NCBI GenBank assembly: GCA_023401925.1
Contig: JAEXDA010000044.1
Span: 124,001-188,000, forward strand
Direction of reading: 5' to 3'
Length of the DNA stretch: 64,000 nt
Source: Bacillota bacterium
GTDB taxonomy: Bacteria; Bacillota; UBA4882; UBA8346
Within the stretch, counting starts at the first letter, position 1, and every line of letters starts with the position of its first letter. Under the pieces are notes generated by a model. The model worked only from the letters and a program-made list of their open reading frames with translations. It ran no database searches and was not told the origin of the DNA. Shown piece after piece: positions 7,919-15,508 of the stretch. The translations under genes and the position numbers were made by a program.

Positions 7919-9069
7919 AAGCTTTTTTCTCCTTCCAATATGGCTTGATCCAGATCGCCAATCAAATCCTCCACAGCTTCAATCCCTACCGAGAGACGGA
8001 TTAGATCGTCGGTTACACCGATAGCCTCCCTGATTTCAAGGGGAATATCCCCATGGGTCTGTTTGACCGGATAGGTAATCAAAGTTTCAACCCCGCCTAA
8101 GCTTTCGGCATAGGTAATAATCTTGACCCGGTTGATGATTTTTTCGACTACATTGGCGTTCTGCACCCGGAATGATACCATCGCCCCGAAACCGCGACTT
8201 TGTTTGCTTTGAATTTCGAAGCCTGGGTGATCATAAAGCCCTGGGTAATAAACTTTTTTTACCTTTGGATGTTGCACCAGCCAAGCCGCAATCTTCCCCG
8301 CATTCTCCTGTTGTTTTTCCATCCGGATAGCCAACGTCTTGAGCCCCCGAAGCATTAGCCAACTATCTTGAGGTCCTAAAATTGCCCCGGTTGAATTCTG
8401 AATAAAAAAGATCCTTTCACCGAGTTCGGGAGTACCGGTAACTACCACTCCGGAAAGGACATCATTATGCCCCCCCAGATATTTGGTTCCGCTATGAAGA
8501 ACAATATCCACCCCCAATTCCAATGGTTGCTGCAGGTAAGGAGTCATGAATGTGTTGTCGACAATCGTCAGGATATGACTCTCCTTTGCCAGCAGAGATA
8601 CTTTTTGGAGATCGGTTATTTTCATCAACGGATTGGTCGGCGTTTCGATAAAAAGAGCCTTGGTTTTTCCCGGAACAATTGCTTTTTGAACTTCTTCCAG
8701 TCGGGTGGTATTAACATAGGTTGTAGCCAGCCCAAACTGCTTGAAATTTTTTTCCAGGACCCGGTAGGTTCCGCCATATAAATCGTTGGAAACCATGATA
8801 TGATCGCCGAAAGAAAATAGCATCAAAACCGCAGTAATGGCTGCCATACCCGATGAAAAGGCAAAACCGCGCTGCCCTTTTTCCAGCTCCGCCAGGACTT
8901 TCTCCAGAACTTCCCGGGTAGGATTCACCGTGCGCGAATAATCATAACCGGTGGATACTCCAACCGCCGGATGACGAAAGGTCGCCGTCTGATGAATCGG
9001 AGTGCTGACCGCACCGGTTCGGGTATCCGTACAGAGCCCGGCATGAGCCAAACAGGTTTCAATCTTCAT
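7915..9069 (-). CDS. metI: Cystathionine gamma-synthase / O-acetylhomoserine thiolyase (MetI-type)
   Basis: 384 residues from ATG 9069, which has AAGGGGG 8 bases ahead; a GTG three codons earlier sits on top of that site and is less likely. PLP enzyme joining an activated homoserine to cysteine or directly to a thiol or sulfide. The PLP lysine is in HSGTKYLGGHND near residue 200; other strings are FSSGMAAITA, DLYGGTYRV and ETPTNPLM. B. subtilis MetI has both cystathionine synthase and thiolyase activity, and a thiolyase could use methanethiol. First gene of metI-metC behind an S-box, the same gene order as in B. subtilis. Confidence 0.9.
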   Translation of the reverse strand: MKIETCLAHAGLCTDTRTGAVSTPIHQTATFRHPAVGVSTGYDYSRTVNPTREVLEKVLAELEKGQRGFAFSSGMAAITAVLMLFSFGDHIMVSNDLYGGTYRVLEKNFKQFGLATTYVNTTRLEEVQKAIVPGKTKALFIETPTNPLMKITDLQKVSLLAKESHILTIVDNTFMTPYLQQPLELGVDIVLHSGTKYLGGHNDVLSGVVVTGTPELGERIFFIQNSTGAILGPQDSWLMLRGLKTLAIRMEKQQENAGKIAAWLVQHPKVKKVYYPGLYDHPGFEIQSKQSRGFGAMVSFRVQNANVVEKIINRVKIITYAESLGGVETLITYPVKQTHGDIPLEIREAIGVTDDLIRLSVGIEAVEDLIGDLDQAILEGEKSL

Positions 9070-9090
9070 GCTTGACACCCCCTTGGTAAT

Positions 9091-9120
9091 AATAAAACCT
9101 CTTTCAAATACTGAAAGAGG
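9091..9120 (-). terminator. Riboswitch-controlled intrinsic terminator ahead of metI
   Basis: Minus strand stem CCTCTTTCA/TGAAAGAGG followed by TTTTATT, placed directly 3' of the SAM-I aptamer and before the metI ribosome binding site. It is the expression platform of the S-box. Confidence 0.85.
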
Positions 9121-9136
9121 TTAACATTAGTAAGCC

Positions 9137-9320
9137 TCTCTCATCTCCCGGGTTACCCCGCCGGAATTGGCACCGCATTCCGATTTATTGCATCGGAGTG
9201 ATGCAGTTTAATTGTGACTTTCAATTAAACTGCCTAAGGCGGATTCCTTTCAAAAAGCGCTAAACCGCCTCGGTTGCCGAAGGATCATCGGGCCGTCCCC
9301 TCCCCTTCTCTGGATAAGAG
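9137..9320 (-). ncRNA. SAM-I (S-box) riboswitch
   Basis: Minus strand carries the conserved S-box blocks in order: P1 5' strand CTCTTATC, AGAGAAGGGGAGGG, ATGATCCTTCGGCAACC, a long variable P3 arm, GGTGCCAATTCC, GGGGTAACCCGGGAGATGAGAG closing P1. SAM binding is expected to favour the terminator at 9091-9120 and switch metI-metC off when SAM is plentiful. The aptamer is about 184 bases, longer than many, because of an extended AT-rich stem-loop (GCAGTTTAATTG pairing with CAATTAAACTGC). Confidence 0.95.
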
Positions 9321-9333
9321 TATTAATGTTTAA

Positions 9334-9362
9334 ATTATAATTATTCCTATATAAATAGTCAA
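9334..9362 (-). promoter_or_regulatory. Sigma-A promoter of metI-metC
   Basis: Minus strand TTGACT (9357-9362), 17-base spacer, TATAAT (9334-9339). It lies just upstream of the SAM riboswitch. Confidence 0.85.
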
Positions 9363-9445
9363 TATATCTTTTAAGAAAATCCCCCAAAGTCTGATAACGT
9401 TGCTGCTACCTCCTTTGAGAGAAGTTAAAAATTCATCAAAACGAT

Positions 9446-9754
9446 TTACCGTCCCGACAATTTTTCAATCATTTCTTCCACTTCCTCACTTCCTTTGGAA
9501 TAAAATGATTCTTCCTGCGGCTCTAGCTGTTTGAGCAGTCTCAAAAATTCACCCGCATGGACCCGCTCCTCATCGGCAATGTCTTTTAAAACCGCTATCG
9601 CCAACTTGTTTTCCGTTGATTCGGCCAGTTGCATATATAATTGAATGGCTTCATATTCGGCCGCAACCATAAAACGAATCGCCCGGATCAGATCGGCATC
9701 ATTGATTTTGCGATCATGGGCCAGACCCGCGAAAGGACTCCCAAATTCCGGCAT
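9446..9754 (-). CDS. Small ferritin-like (rubrerythrin-type) di-iron protein
   Basis: 102 residues in a ferritin-like fold. Likely iron ligands are the glutamates and histidine in AAEYEAIQLYMQ (near 31-42) and DEERVHAGEF (near 61-70), an ExxH pair, one half-site per short chain, so a dimer would build each iron centre. Members are used in iron storage or oxidative stress defence, and some are cargo of encapsulin shells. The C terminus ends EEMIEKLSGR and shows no recognisable encapsulin-targeting tail, and no shell gene is in the window. Single gene behind its own promoter (9812-9840), AGGGGGAG ribosome binding site. Confidence 0.8.
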   Translation of the reverse strand: MPEFGSPFAGLAHDRKINDADLIRAIRFMVAAEYEAIQLYMQLAESTENKLAIAVLKDIADEERVHAGEFLRLLKQLEPQEESFYSKGSEEVEEMIEKLSGR

Positions 9755-10181
9755 TTCTTCTCCCCCTTTAGCATTTCTATTAAGTTCTCCTAATAAAAAC
9801 TTTCAATACTCATCATATCAATCCTATGAACGCAAGTCAACGGATCCTTCATCATGGGCCTCTGTTCTCCGCTAACCGTTCAATACCCATGATTTTCCGG
9901 GTTCTCAAAGATTGCAAATGAAAAGTTTGAAGATTCAAAACCGTTGCCACTGTTCACGGTGGCAGTAAGAATCCGGACTCCGCTTCCTAATATTTCCGAT
10001 TCAACCGAGTCATCATTTTCAAAGAATGTCCGCTTTACGGAAAGCAATGGTCTTCTTTTATGATTCTTGATTAATTCCATTATCGGTATTTTTTTATTTC
10101 GCCAGAGAGGAAAGAAAATGGTATTTCGACAAAATTTCTGCAAACAATCAAGAATGCCATTGCCCGATTTGTTTTGGATAT
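9755..10181 (-). other. Long non-coding stretch with one doubtful reading frame
   Basis: Apart from the promoter at 9812-9840 nothing is well supported here. A minus frame from ATG 10081 to 9880 could give 66 residues (opening MELIKNHKRR), but it has no ribosome binding site and no recognisable family, so it is not called as a gene. Confidence 0.4.
9812..9840 (-). promoter_or_regulatory. Sigma-A promoter of the ferritin-like gene
   Basis: Minus strand TTGACT (9835-9840), 17-base spacer, TATGAT (9812-9817), about 58 bases before the start codon. Confidence 0.75.
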
Positions 10182-10213
10182 AAAAAAACCCAGGATACTT
10201 TGAATATCCGGGG
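10182..10213 (-). terminator. Intrinsic terminator after the sugar-binding protein gene
   Basis: Minus strand stem CCCCGGATA/TATCCTGGG (one mismatch) followed by seven T, 36 bases after the stop of the binding protein gene. It ends the sugar importer operon. Confidence 0.85.
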
Positions 10214-10248
10214 TTTCTATGGAACACTGGCTTCCAAAAAAAGCTAGC

Positions 10249-11160
10249 TTACTTAGTAACGATCGATACACCCGTATCGACTACTTTACCGTCAGCCTTA
10301 ACCTTGCCCTCTAGAACGCTAATTACTTTTTTCAAACCTTCATAACCCATCACGGATGGATTTTGAACCATCGTTGCTTTCAAAAATCCTCCTTTTAACA
10401 AGCTTTTAATCGCATCCGATGAATCAAAGCCAATACCGATAACTGATTGACCGGATTCTCTGATTGCATTACCGGCACCTACTGCGGAACCCTCATTCGC
10501 GCCAAAGATACCAACGCAACCTTGAGTAATATAGTTGGTGGCGATGTCTTTTGCTTTTGCCGCATCACCGTCGCAATATTGGGTGGCTAGCAAGGTGAAA
10601 CCTTTGCCTGCAAAAGCCGCACGGAATCCTTTTTCACGGGCAACGGTGGAAGCTGTTGCCGCATTAACACTGACAATACCGATTTTACCGTTTTTAATAC
10701 CTGTTTTGCCAAAGTTATTCAGCATTTCAAGACCTGCGGTTTTACCTGCCCCTTCATTGTTGGTAGCAAAAGTTCCGACTGCAGGGAATTTGGCGGGAGA
10801 GTCAACATAAAGGATTTGGACTTTTTTCGCCTGGGCTTCTTTCAAAGCGGATGTAACCGCATCCGGGCCGTTTGCTGCCAATAAAATAGCATTGGCGCCG
10901 TTGGCAACCGCATTATTAATCATTTCAATTTGTTTGGCGTCATCTTTGATATCCGGAGCCGTCCATTTATAATCAACATTACCAAGTTCGGCGACTGCCT
11001 TTTTGCAACCTTGGTCAACTCCTGCCCAATACTGGTCCATTTGGTCCATGGTAATCAGAAATACTTTAAATGTTTTGGGTGCGGCAATGGATACAGAGGC
11101 AAAACTCACCGCAAGAACGAGTAGTGTACACAAAAACAGAGTACTTACTTTCTTCATCAA
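10249..11160 (-). CDS. Sugar ABC transporter substrate-binding protein (RbsB-like)
   Basis: 303 residues, periplasmic-binding-protein type I (Peripla_BP_4). Sec signal peptide about residues 1-27 ending ASVSIAAP, with no lipobox cysteine, so membrane anchoring is not evident. Typical class strings are QIEMINNAVANGANAILLAANGP near 75-97, VGTFATNNEGAG and the C-terminal ATMVQNPSVMGYEGLK. It would deliver a monosaccharide to the RbsC-like permease. It is the last gene of the importer operon and is preceded by a small stem-loop that may raise its message level relative to the permease. GGAGG ribosome binding site. Substrate unknown. Confidence 0.92.
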   Translation of the reverse strand: MMKKVSTLFLCTLLVLAVSFASVSIAAPKTFKVFLITMDQMDQYWAGVDQGCKKAVAELGNVDYKWTAPDIKDDAKQIEMINNAVANGANAILLAANGPDAVTSALKEAQAKKVQILYVDSPAKFPAVGTFATNNEGAGKTAGLEMLNNFGKTGIKNGKIGIVSVNAATASTVAREKGFRAAFAGKGFTLLATQYCDGDAAKAKDIATNYITQGCVGIFGANEGSAVGAGNAIRESGQSVIGIGFDSSDAIKSLLKGGFLKATMVQNPSVMGYEGLKKVISVLEGKVKADGKVVDTGVSIVTK

Positions 11161-11180
11161 CTTTTTCCTCCTTTTTTATA

Positions 11181-11200
11181 TAAAAGCCTTGTGGCTTTTA
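11181..11200 (-). repeat. Intercistronic stem-loop between permease and binding-protein genes
   Basis: TAAAAGCC-ACAA-GGCTTTTA, directly after the permease stop codon and before the binding-protein ribosome binding site. There is no T tract, so it is more likely an mRNA-protecting hairpin that allows higher expression of the binding protein than a terminator. Confidence 0.55.
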
Positions 11201-12232
11201 TTAACTCGAGATTACCACCTGCGGTTTAGCAGTTGTTTTGGTTTTGGTTTTTTCCGTTCTTCTGGAGCGGACAATAACATCCATGAATACGGATAACACA
11301 ACAATAATACCGATCACAATATTGCGGATGGCCACCGGCGCGCCTGCAAATTGCAAACCGTTTGCCAGAGCGCCCCAAATACATGCTCCAACAACTGTGC
11401 CGAGTAAAATTCCCTGTCCTCCAAGAGTACTGACACCACCGATAACTGCCGCCGCAACGGCATAGAGTTCATAGGAATTACCAGCATCCATGGTTCCCAT
11501 GCCCGTGGTAGCGCAGATGATGAGTCCAACAACTCCGGAGCAAAATGCGCTAACCACATAGGCCTTGATCACCGTGTTCAAAGTATTGACTCCGGAAAGG
11601 CGCGCTGCTTCCAAATTGCTTCCCGTAGCGTAAATATGTCGCCCGGTACGGGTCTTACTAAGCAAAAAGTTGAAAATAAGCCATAACACAATGGCGATAA
11701 TGATTGGGTTAAAAATGCCGAAAGTTTTTCCGTAATAGAAAAAGTTACGGAAGGCATTGGCAACGGGACCGTCGCCAATTAAATTGGTATTGTAATTATT
11801 ATTGACAATCTGGGCCACGCCCCGCGCTATGGTCATGGTACCCAATGTCGCAATAAATGAAGGAAGTTTGCAGCCGGAAACCAGGAAACCATTGAGAACA
11901 CCGGTTAACAAGCAAATAATTATGGTGATTCCTGCCGCGACCCAAGGGTCGACTCCACGGGTCATTAAAGTCGCCGACACCATACAGCTCATGCCGACTA
12001 CCGAGCCGATGGAAAGATCGATGTTTCCCGTAATCAGGACATAAGACTGAGCAATACCAATTAAAAGAATCGGCGCGATTTGCCGCAAAAGGTTGGCAAC
12101 ATTGACCGGCGAAAAAAATAAGGGATTGATAATTCCAAAAACCACACACATTACAATTAGACCAATGCCTACTGTAATAACCTGACCCATTCCACGAATG
12201 TTAAACAATCTCTTCAGTACATTATTTCCCAT
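11201..12232 (-). CDS. Sugar ABC transporter permease (RbsC-like)
   Basis: 343 residues, BPD_transp_2 family, with about eight to ten hydrophobic segments. Typical strings: NVANLLRQIAPILLIGIAQSYVLITG near 42-67, GNIDLSIGSVVG near 67-78 and the docking region ATGSNLEAARLSGVN near 202-216. It forms the membrane channel with the RbsA-like ATPase. It follows that gene by 30 bases. The C-terminal tail (RSRRTEKTKTKTTAKPQ) is highly basic and hydrophilic, an ordinary cytoplasmic end. Confidence 0.92.
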   Translation of the reverse strand: MGNNVLKRLFNIRGMGQVITVGIGLIVMCVVFGIINPLFFSPVNVANLLRQIAPILLIGIAQSYVLITGNIDLSIGSVVGMSCMVSATLMTRGVDPWVAAGITIIICLLTGVLNGFLVSGCKLPSFIATLGTMTIARGVAQIVNNNYNTNLIGDGPVANAFRNFFYYGKTFGIFNPIIIAIVLWLIFNFLLSKTRTGRHIYATGSNLEAARLSGVNTLNTVIKAYVVSAFCSGVVGLIICATTGMGTMDAGNSYELYAVAAAVIGGVSTLGGQGILLGTVVGACIWGALANGLQFAGAPVAIRNIVIGIIVVLSVFMDVIVRSRRTEKTKTKTTAKPQVVISS

Positions 12233-12262
12233 TATGCTTTACCTCGAATTCTTTTGATACTT

Positions 12263-13771
12263 TTAGCTGGCTATATCTTTGCTTTCAAAGCGAGTCGCAT
12301 ATTCCAAAATCTTGTTTTGCGTCGCCTGTTCCTGTTCCAGTTCTCCGGTTATCTTTCCGTCGCACATGACCAATATCCGGTCACTGATGCCCATAATTTC
12401 CGGCATTTCCGACGAAACGAACAAAACGCCGATTCCTTGTTGTTTCAGCTCATTCATGATATTATAAATTTCGACCTTGGCGGCAACGTCTATCCCGCGG
12501 GTTGGTTCGTCAAAAATGACCACCTTTGAATTTCTGGCCAGCCATTTCCCAACAACCACCTTTTGCTGGTTGCCCCCTGAAAGACTGGCGGCATTATTTT
12601 CGGGACTTGCTAGTTTTATATTGAGACTGGAAACGGCTTTTTCGATCATTTGCGCTTCTTTTTTTTTGTTGACCACGCCCAGGGTATTACAGAGAATGTC
12701 TAGGTTCGGTAGAGCGATATTCTCCTTGATGGACAGGCCTGTGCAAAGTCCGTCTTTCTTGCGATCCTCCGGTGCAAGAACCAATCCGGCTTTGATGGCA
12801 TCCATCGGACAGTCAATCCTAACCGGCTCTCCGTTAATAAAAATTTCTCCGGAATCCTTCGGATCCACTCCGAAAATCGCCCGGGTGGTTTCAGTACGTC
12901 CTGCTCCCATCAAACCTGCGATTCCCACAATTTCCCCTTCGTACAACTCAAAGCTGATGTCTCTAACCATTTTTCCGGCATTAATGTTTTTTACCTCGAA
13001 GACTTTTTTGCCGCGTTCGGTTTTTACCCGCGGGAATTTTTCTTTAATTTCCCGTCCGACCATATTGGAAATGATCTCCGGCATGGTTAGTTTCTTAAAA
13101 TCTTCGCTTATTACAAACTTGCCGTCTCGCATGATGGTTACACGATCCACAATATACTGCAACTCTTCCAAACGGTGTGAAATATATACAATCCCGCAAC
13201 CATTCTGCTTTAAATCCCTGATAATGGTGAAAAGTTCCTCAATTTCCTTGCTGGTTAAAGCACTGGTAGGCTCATCCATAATCAGCACTTTGGCATTGGT
13301 GTGAAGCGCTTTGGCAATTTCCACCATTTGCTGTTTGGATACGGATAAGTCTCCGACCACTGTTTGGGGATCAATGTCTATTTTTAAACGGTTTAACAGT
13401 TCACGGGCTTCCATGTTCATCAATTTATTGGACAAAATTCCACTTTGGCACTTTTCCCTTCCCAGGAAGATGTTTTCGGCCACCGTAAGATGAGAACACA
13501 TATTGAGCTCCTGGTGGATAATGGCAACTCCTAAAGCCTGCGCCTTGTGGGGAGTCATGTCGCCCACCTTTTTCCCGAAAATACTGATTTCTCCACCCTC
13601 ACGCGTATATACACCGGAGAGAATTTTCATCAAGGTGGATTTGCCGGCGCCGTTTTCCCCCAAAAGAGCCATCACTTCGCCGGATTTTAAATAAAATGAA
13701 ACATCGTCTAATGCCTTCACCCCGGAGAATGATTTAAAAATATGTTCCATGGTAACAATATAATCCGTCAC
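12263..13771 (-). CDS. Sugar ABC transporter ATPase (RbsA-like, two nucleotide-binding domains)
   Basis: 502 residues, two fused ABC domains as in RbsA, XylG and MglA. N-terminal domain: Walker A GENGAGKST near 37-45, signature LSVSKQQMVEIAKAL, Walker B VLIMDEPTSAL. C-terminal domain: a Walker A that is naturally degenerate in this family (GLMGAGRTE near 287), signature SLSGGNQQKVVVGKWLA, and DEPTRGIDVAAK. It therefore has an intact first site and an intact second signature. It starts the importer operon behind the region 13824-13887. Contrast with the degenerate paralogue encoded immediately upstream. Confidence 0.93.
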   Translation of the reverse strand: MTDYIVTMEHIFKSFSGVKALDDVSFYLKSGEVMALLGENGAGKSTLMKILSGVYTREGGEISIFGKKVGDMTPHKAQALGVAIIHQELNMCSHLTVAENIFLGREKCQSGILSNKLMNMEARELLNRLKIDIDPQTVVGDLSVSKQQMVEIAKALHTNAKVLIMDEPTSALTSKEIEELFTIIRDLKQNGCGIVYISHRLEELQYIVDRVTIMRDGKFVISEDFKKLTMPEIISNMVGREIKEKFPRVKTERGKKVFEVKNINAGKMVRDISFELYEGEIVGIAGLMGAGRTETTRAIFGVDPKDSGEIFINGEPVRIDCPMDAIKAGLVLAPEDRKKDGLCTGLSIKENIALPNLDILCNTLGVVNKKKEAQMIEKAVSSLNIKLASPENNAASLSGGNQQKVVVGKWLARNSKVVIFDEPTRGIDVAAKVEIYNIMNELKQQGIGVLFVSSEMPEIMGISDRILVMCDGKITGELEQEQATQNKILEYATRFESKDIAS

Positions 13772-13823
13772 TTCATTTCACCTGTCTTTAAAAGATGGAT
13801 TCGTTTTCAATTGGATGAATAGA

Positions 13824-13887
13824 TTATAACAAAAAGTTAAAACTTGCGGGTGGGGGGGTTTTTTGGAAATCAGGGTGGATTTTTTTG
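13824..13887 (-). promoter_or_regulatory. Probable activator-dependent promoter of the sugar importer
   Basis: Minus strand has a perfect TATAAT (13824-13829) but no -35 box at the right distance. Upstream lie two imperfect direct repeats of the form CAAAAAA-CC-ACCC (13873-13887 and 13848-13866) starting 25 bases apart. Direct repeats next to a missing -35 are typical for AraC-type activators, and an AraC-type response regulator is encoded upstream. Inference only. Confidence 0.45.
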
Positions 13888-13946
13888 AAGTTTGTTTTTT
13901 CGCCGTTCACAGAAAATTCTGGCTTAACTTGGCGAGATCCTCTCGC

Positions 13947-15455
13947 TCACTTGCCGCTGTAAAGTTCATTAACCAAGGAACCGTTTTCCAGGACTAAAAG
14001 ACGGTCCGCTATCAAGAGGGAATCGGATAAGTTAACGGTTAGAATCAGGACGGCGATTTTTTTGTCCAGGATCATTTTCAATAAATTACGGATTTGAAGG
14101 CGCATATTCATGTCCGCCTCGAAAAAGGGGTTGACGCAAACGGCAACCTGCGGGTTTTGCAAATGAATTCGGTAATATACCAGACTATACAGAGATTGTA
14201 CCGATAGCTTGCGGATATCCTGAGCCAGGATATCCGGGCCTATCATTGGCTGGTATTCTTTAATGATACTTTTTTTGATGGATTTGCGCATCCAAAAGGG
14301 CTTTAATTTTCTGTCGGATGTGAAGCACATATTGTCTAAGTAGCTCATTTCCTTGAACAACAGATTCTGGGTCGGTTTTTCCGGGATAAAACCCAATTTG
14401 GGGTCGGCTTTTTTGGTGAGAAGTCCCCCATTCAACAGGATCTGTCCCTGCCCTGGTTTTCTTTCAAAATTTAGCAACGCCAGGATGTCCGCGTACACCG
14501 TATTATTTTTGTCCAGCAAGACTACACATTCCCCTGCTTTGATGTTAAAGGTCAGATGATGGATACTCCCACTGGAAACATTCGCAAACTCCAGTACCTG
14601 CTGTTGGTTTTGGAAAGGCTTCGGCGGATTTTCATTGTCAAAACCTTTGCCGATAGCGGCGGCTTTTCCCCGGTAAACCCATGGAAAATCGTTTAGCCAT
14701 TCAGGCAGGGCCTGCCGGACATGATAATTTTTATAGAATTCATTCGTAAAGGGCAGGATTTTTTCTTCACGGAATTCATCCTTTCCCAAAACCTTCAGAG
14801 CTTTACCGTTTTCCATTAAGCAAATTTTATCACAAATCGAAAAAGCTTCCTGATGATGGCTGCAAATATATAAGAATGAAACCCCCCAACCGCTGTAAGT
14901 TTGCATGAGCTTATGAAACCTGATAAGATCCGTGGTACTGATAAAATTGCTGATATCACGGATAATGATTAGCTTAGCCCCGCCAATAACGGCTTTTAAC
15001 AATTCCACAATACATTTTTCATAGTAGGTTAAACCTTGTACTTGCTGATCTCCGTGCAAGTTGACTCCGATATCCTTAGCAAACATCCTAAACTGTGAAT
15101 TGAGGGTTTTAGAATGAATAATATATTTTTTAAAACCACGGCGCATGACATAAATATTATCTGCCACCGTTAGATTTTCAATTAGGCTGGAACGTTTTTC
15201 AATCACTGCAATCTTATTGCGCGTCAACGGACTGTGGGCATAGCTATTAACCAATTGCTCACAAAAATAAACCGAACCATAATATAAGGGCCCGTTCTTG
15301 CCGATCAACTCGATTAAACTTTCCAGTCCATGCCGGTTAATGGCAATCAGACCCATAATCTCCCCTCGAAAAACATGGAGATTAAAATGATTTAAAAGAG
15401 TCACCCCGTTTTCGGCGGTGATTACTTTTTCCAAGCGTAAAATTTCCGGCCGCAT
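13947..15455 (-). CDS. Degenerate double-domain RbsA homologue without nucleotide-binding motifs
   Basis: 502 residues, the same length and layout as the intact RbsA-like protein next to it. The frame is open throughout, yet every ATP site is lost. The first Walker A reads LIAINRHGLESL, lacking GK[ST]. The first signature is GLTYYEKCIVELLKA. The first Walker B is LIIIRDISNF in place of DEPTSAL. The second Walker A is LLDKNNTVYADI, the second signature LSVQSLYSLVYYRI, and the second Walker B VAVCVNPFFEAD. It is encoded between the histidine kinase (53 bases upstream) and the importer promoter, so a role as a non-hydrolysing adaptor between transporter and sensor is plausible. A decaying pseudogene is less likely, since 500 codons remain open. 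Confidence 0.8.
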   Translation of the reverse strand: MRPEILRLEKVITAENGVTLLNHFNLHVFRGEIMGLIAINRHGLESLIELIGKNGPLYYGSVYFCEQLVNSYAHSPLTRNKIAVIEKRSSLIENLTVADNIYVMRRGFKKYIIHSKTLNSQFRMFAKDIGVNLHGDQQVQGLTYYEKCIVELLKAVIGGAKLIIIRDISNFISTTDLIRFHKLMQTYSGWGVSFLYICSHHQEAFSICDKICLMENGKALKVLGKDEFREEKILPFTNEFYKNYHVRQALPEWLNDFPWVYRGKAAAIGKGFDNENPPKPFQNQQQVLEFANVSSGSIHHLTFNIKAGECVVLLDKNNTVYADILALLNFERKPGQGQILLNGGLLTKKADPKLGFIPEKPTQNLLFKEMSYLDNMCFTSDRKLKPFWMRKSIKKSIIKEYQPMIGPDILAQDIRKLSVQSLYSLVYYRIHLQNPQVAVCVNPFFEADMNMRLQIRNLLKMILDKKIAVLILTVNLSDSLLIADRLLVLENGSLVNELYSGK

Positions 15456-15508
15456 TTTTTCTTACATCACCTTATATTTTATGGTTATAGATTCTTTTGG
15501 GACGGGTC

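Noticed and set aside
9880..10227. A 115-codon minus-strand frame
   Set aside because: Overlaps the terminator of the binding-protein gene, no ribosome binding site and no recognisable family; judged non-coding.
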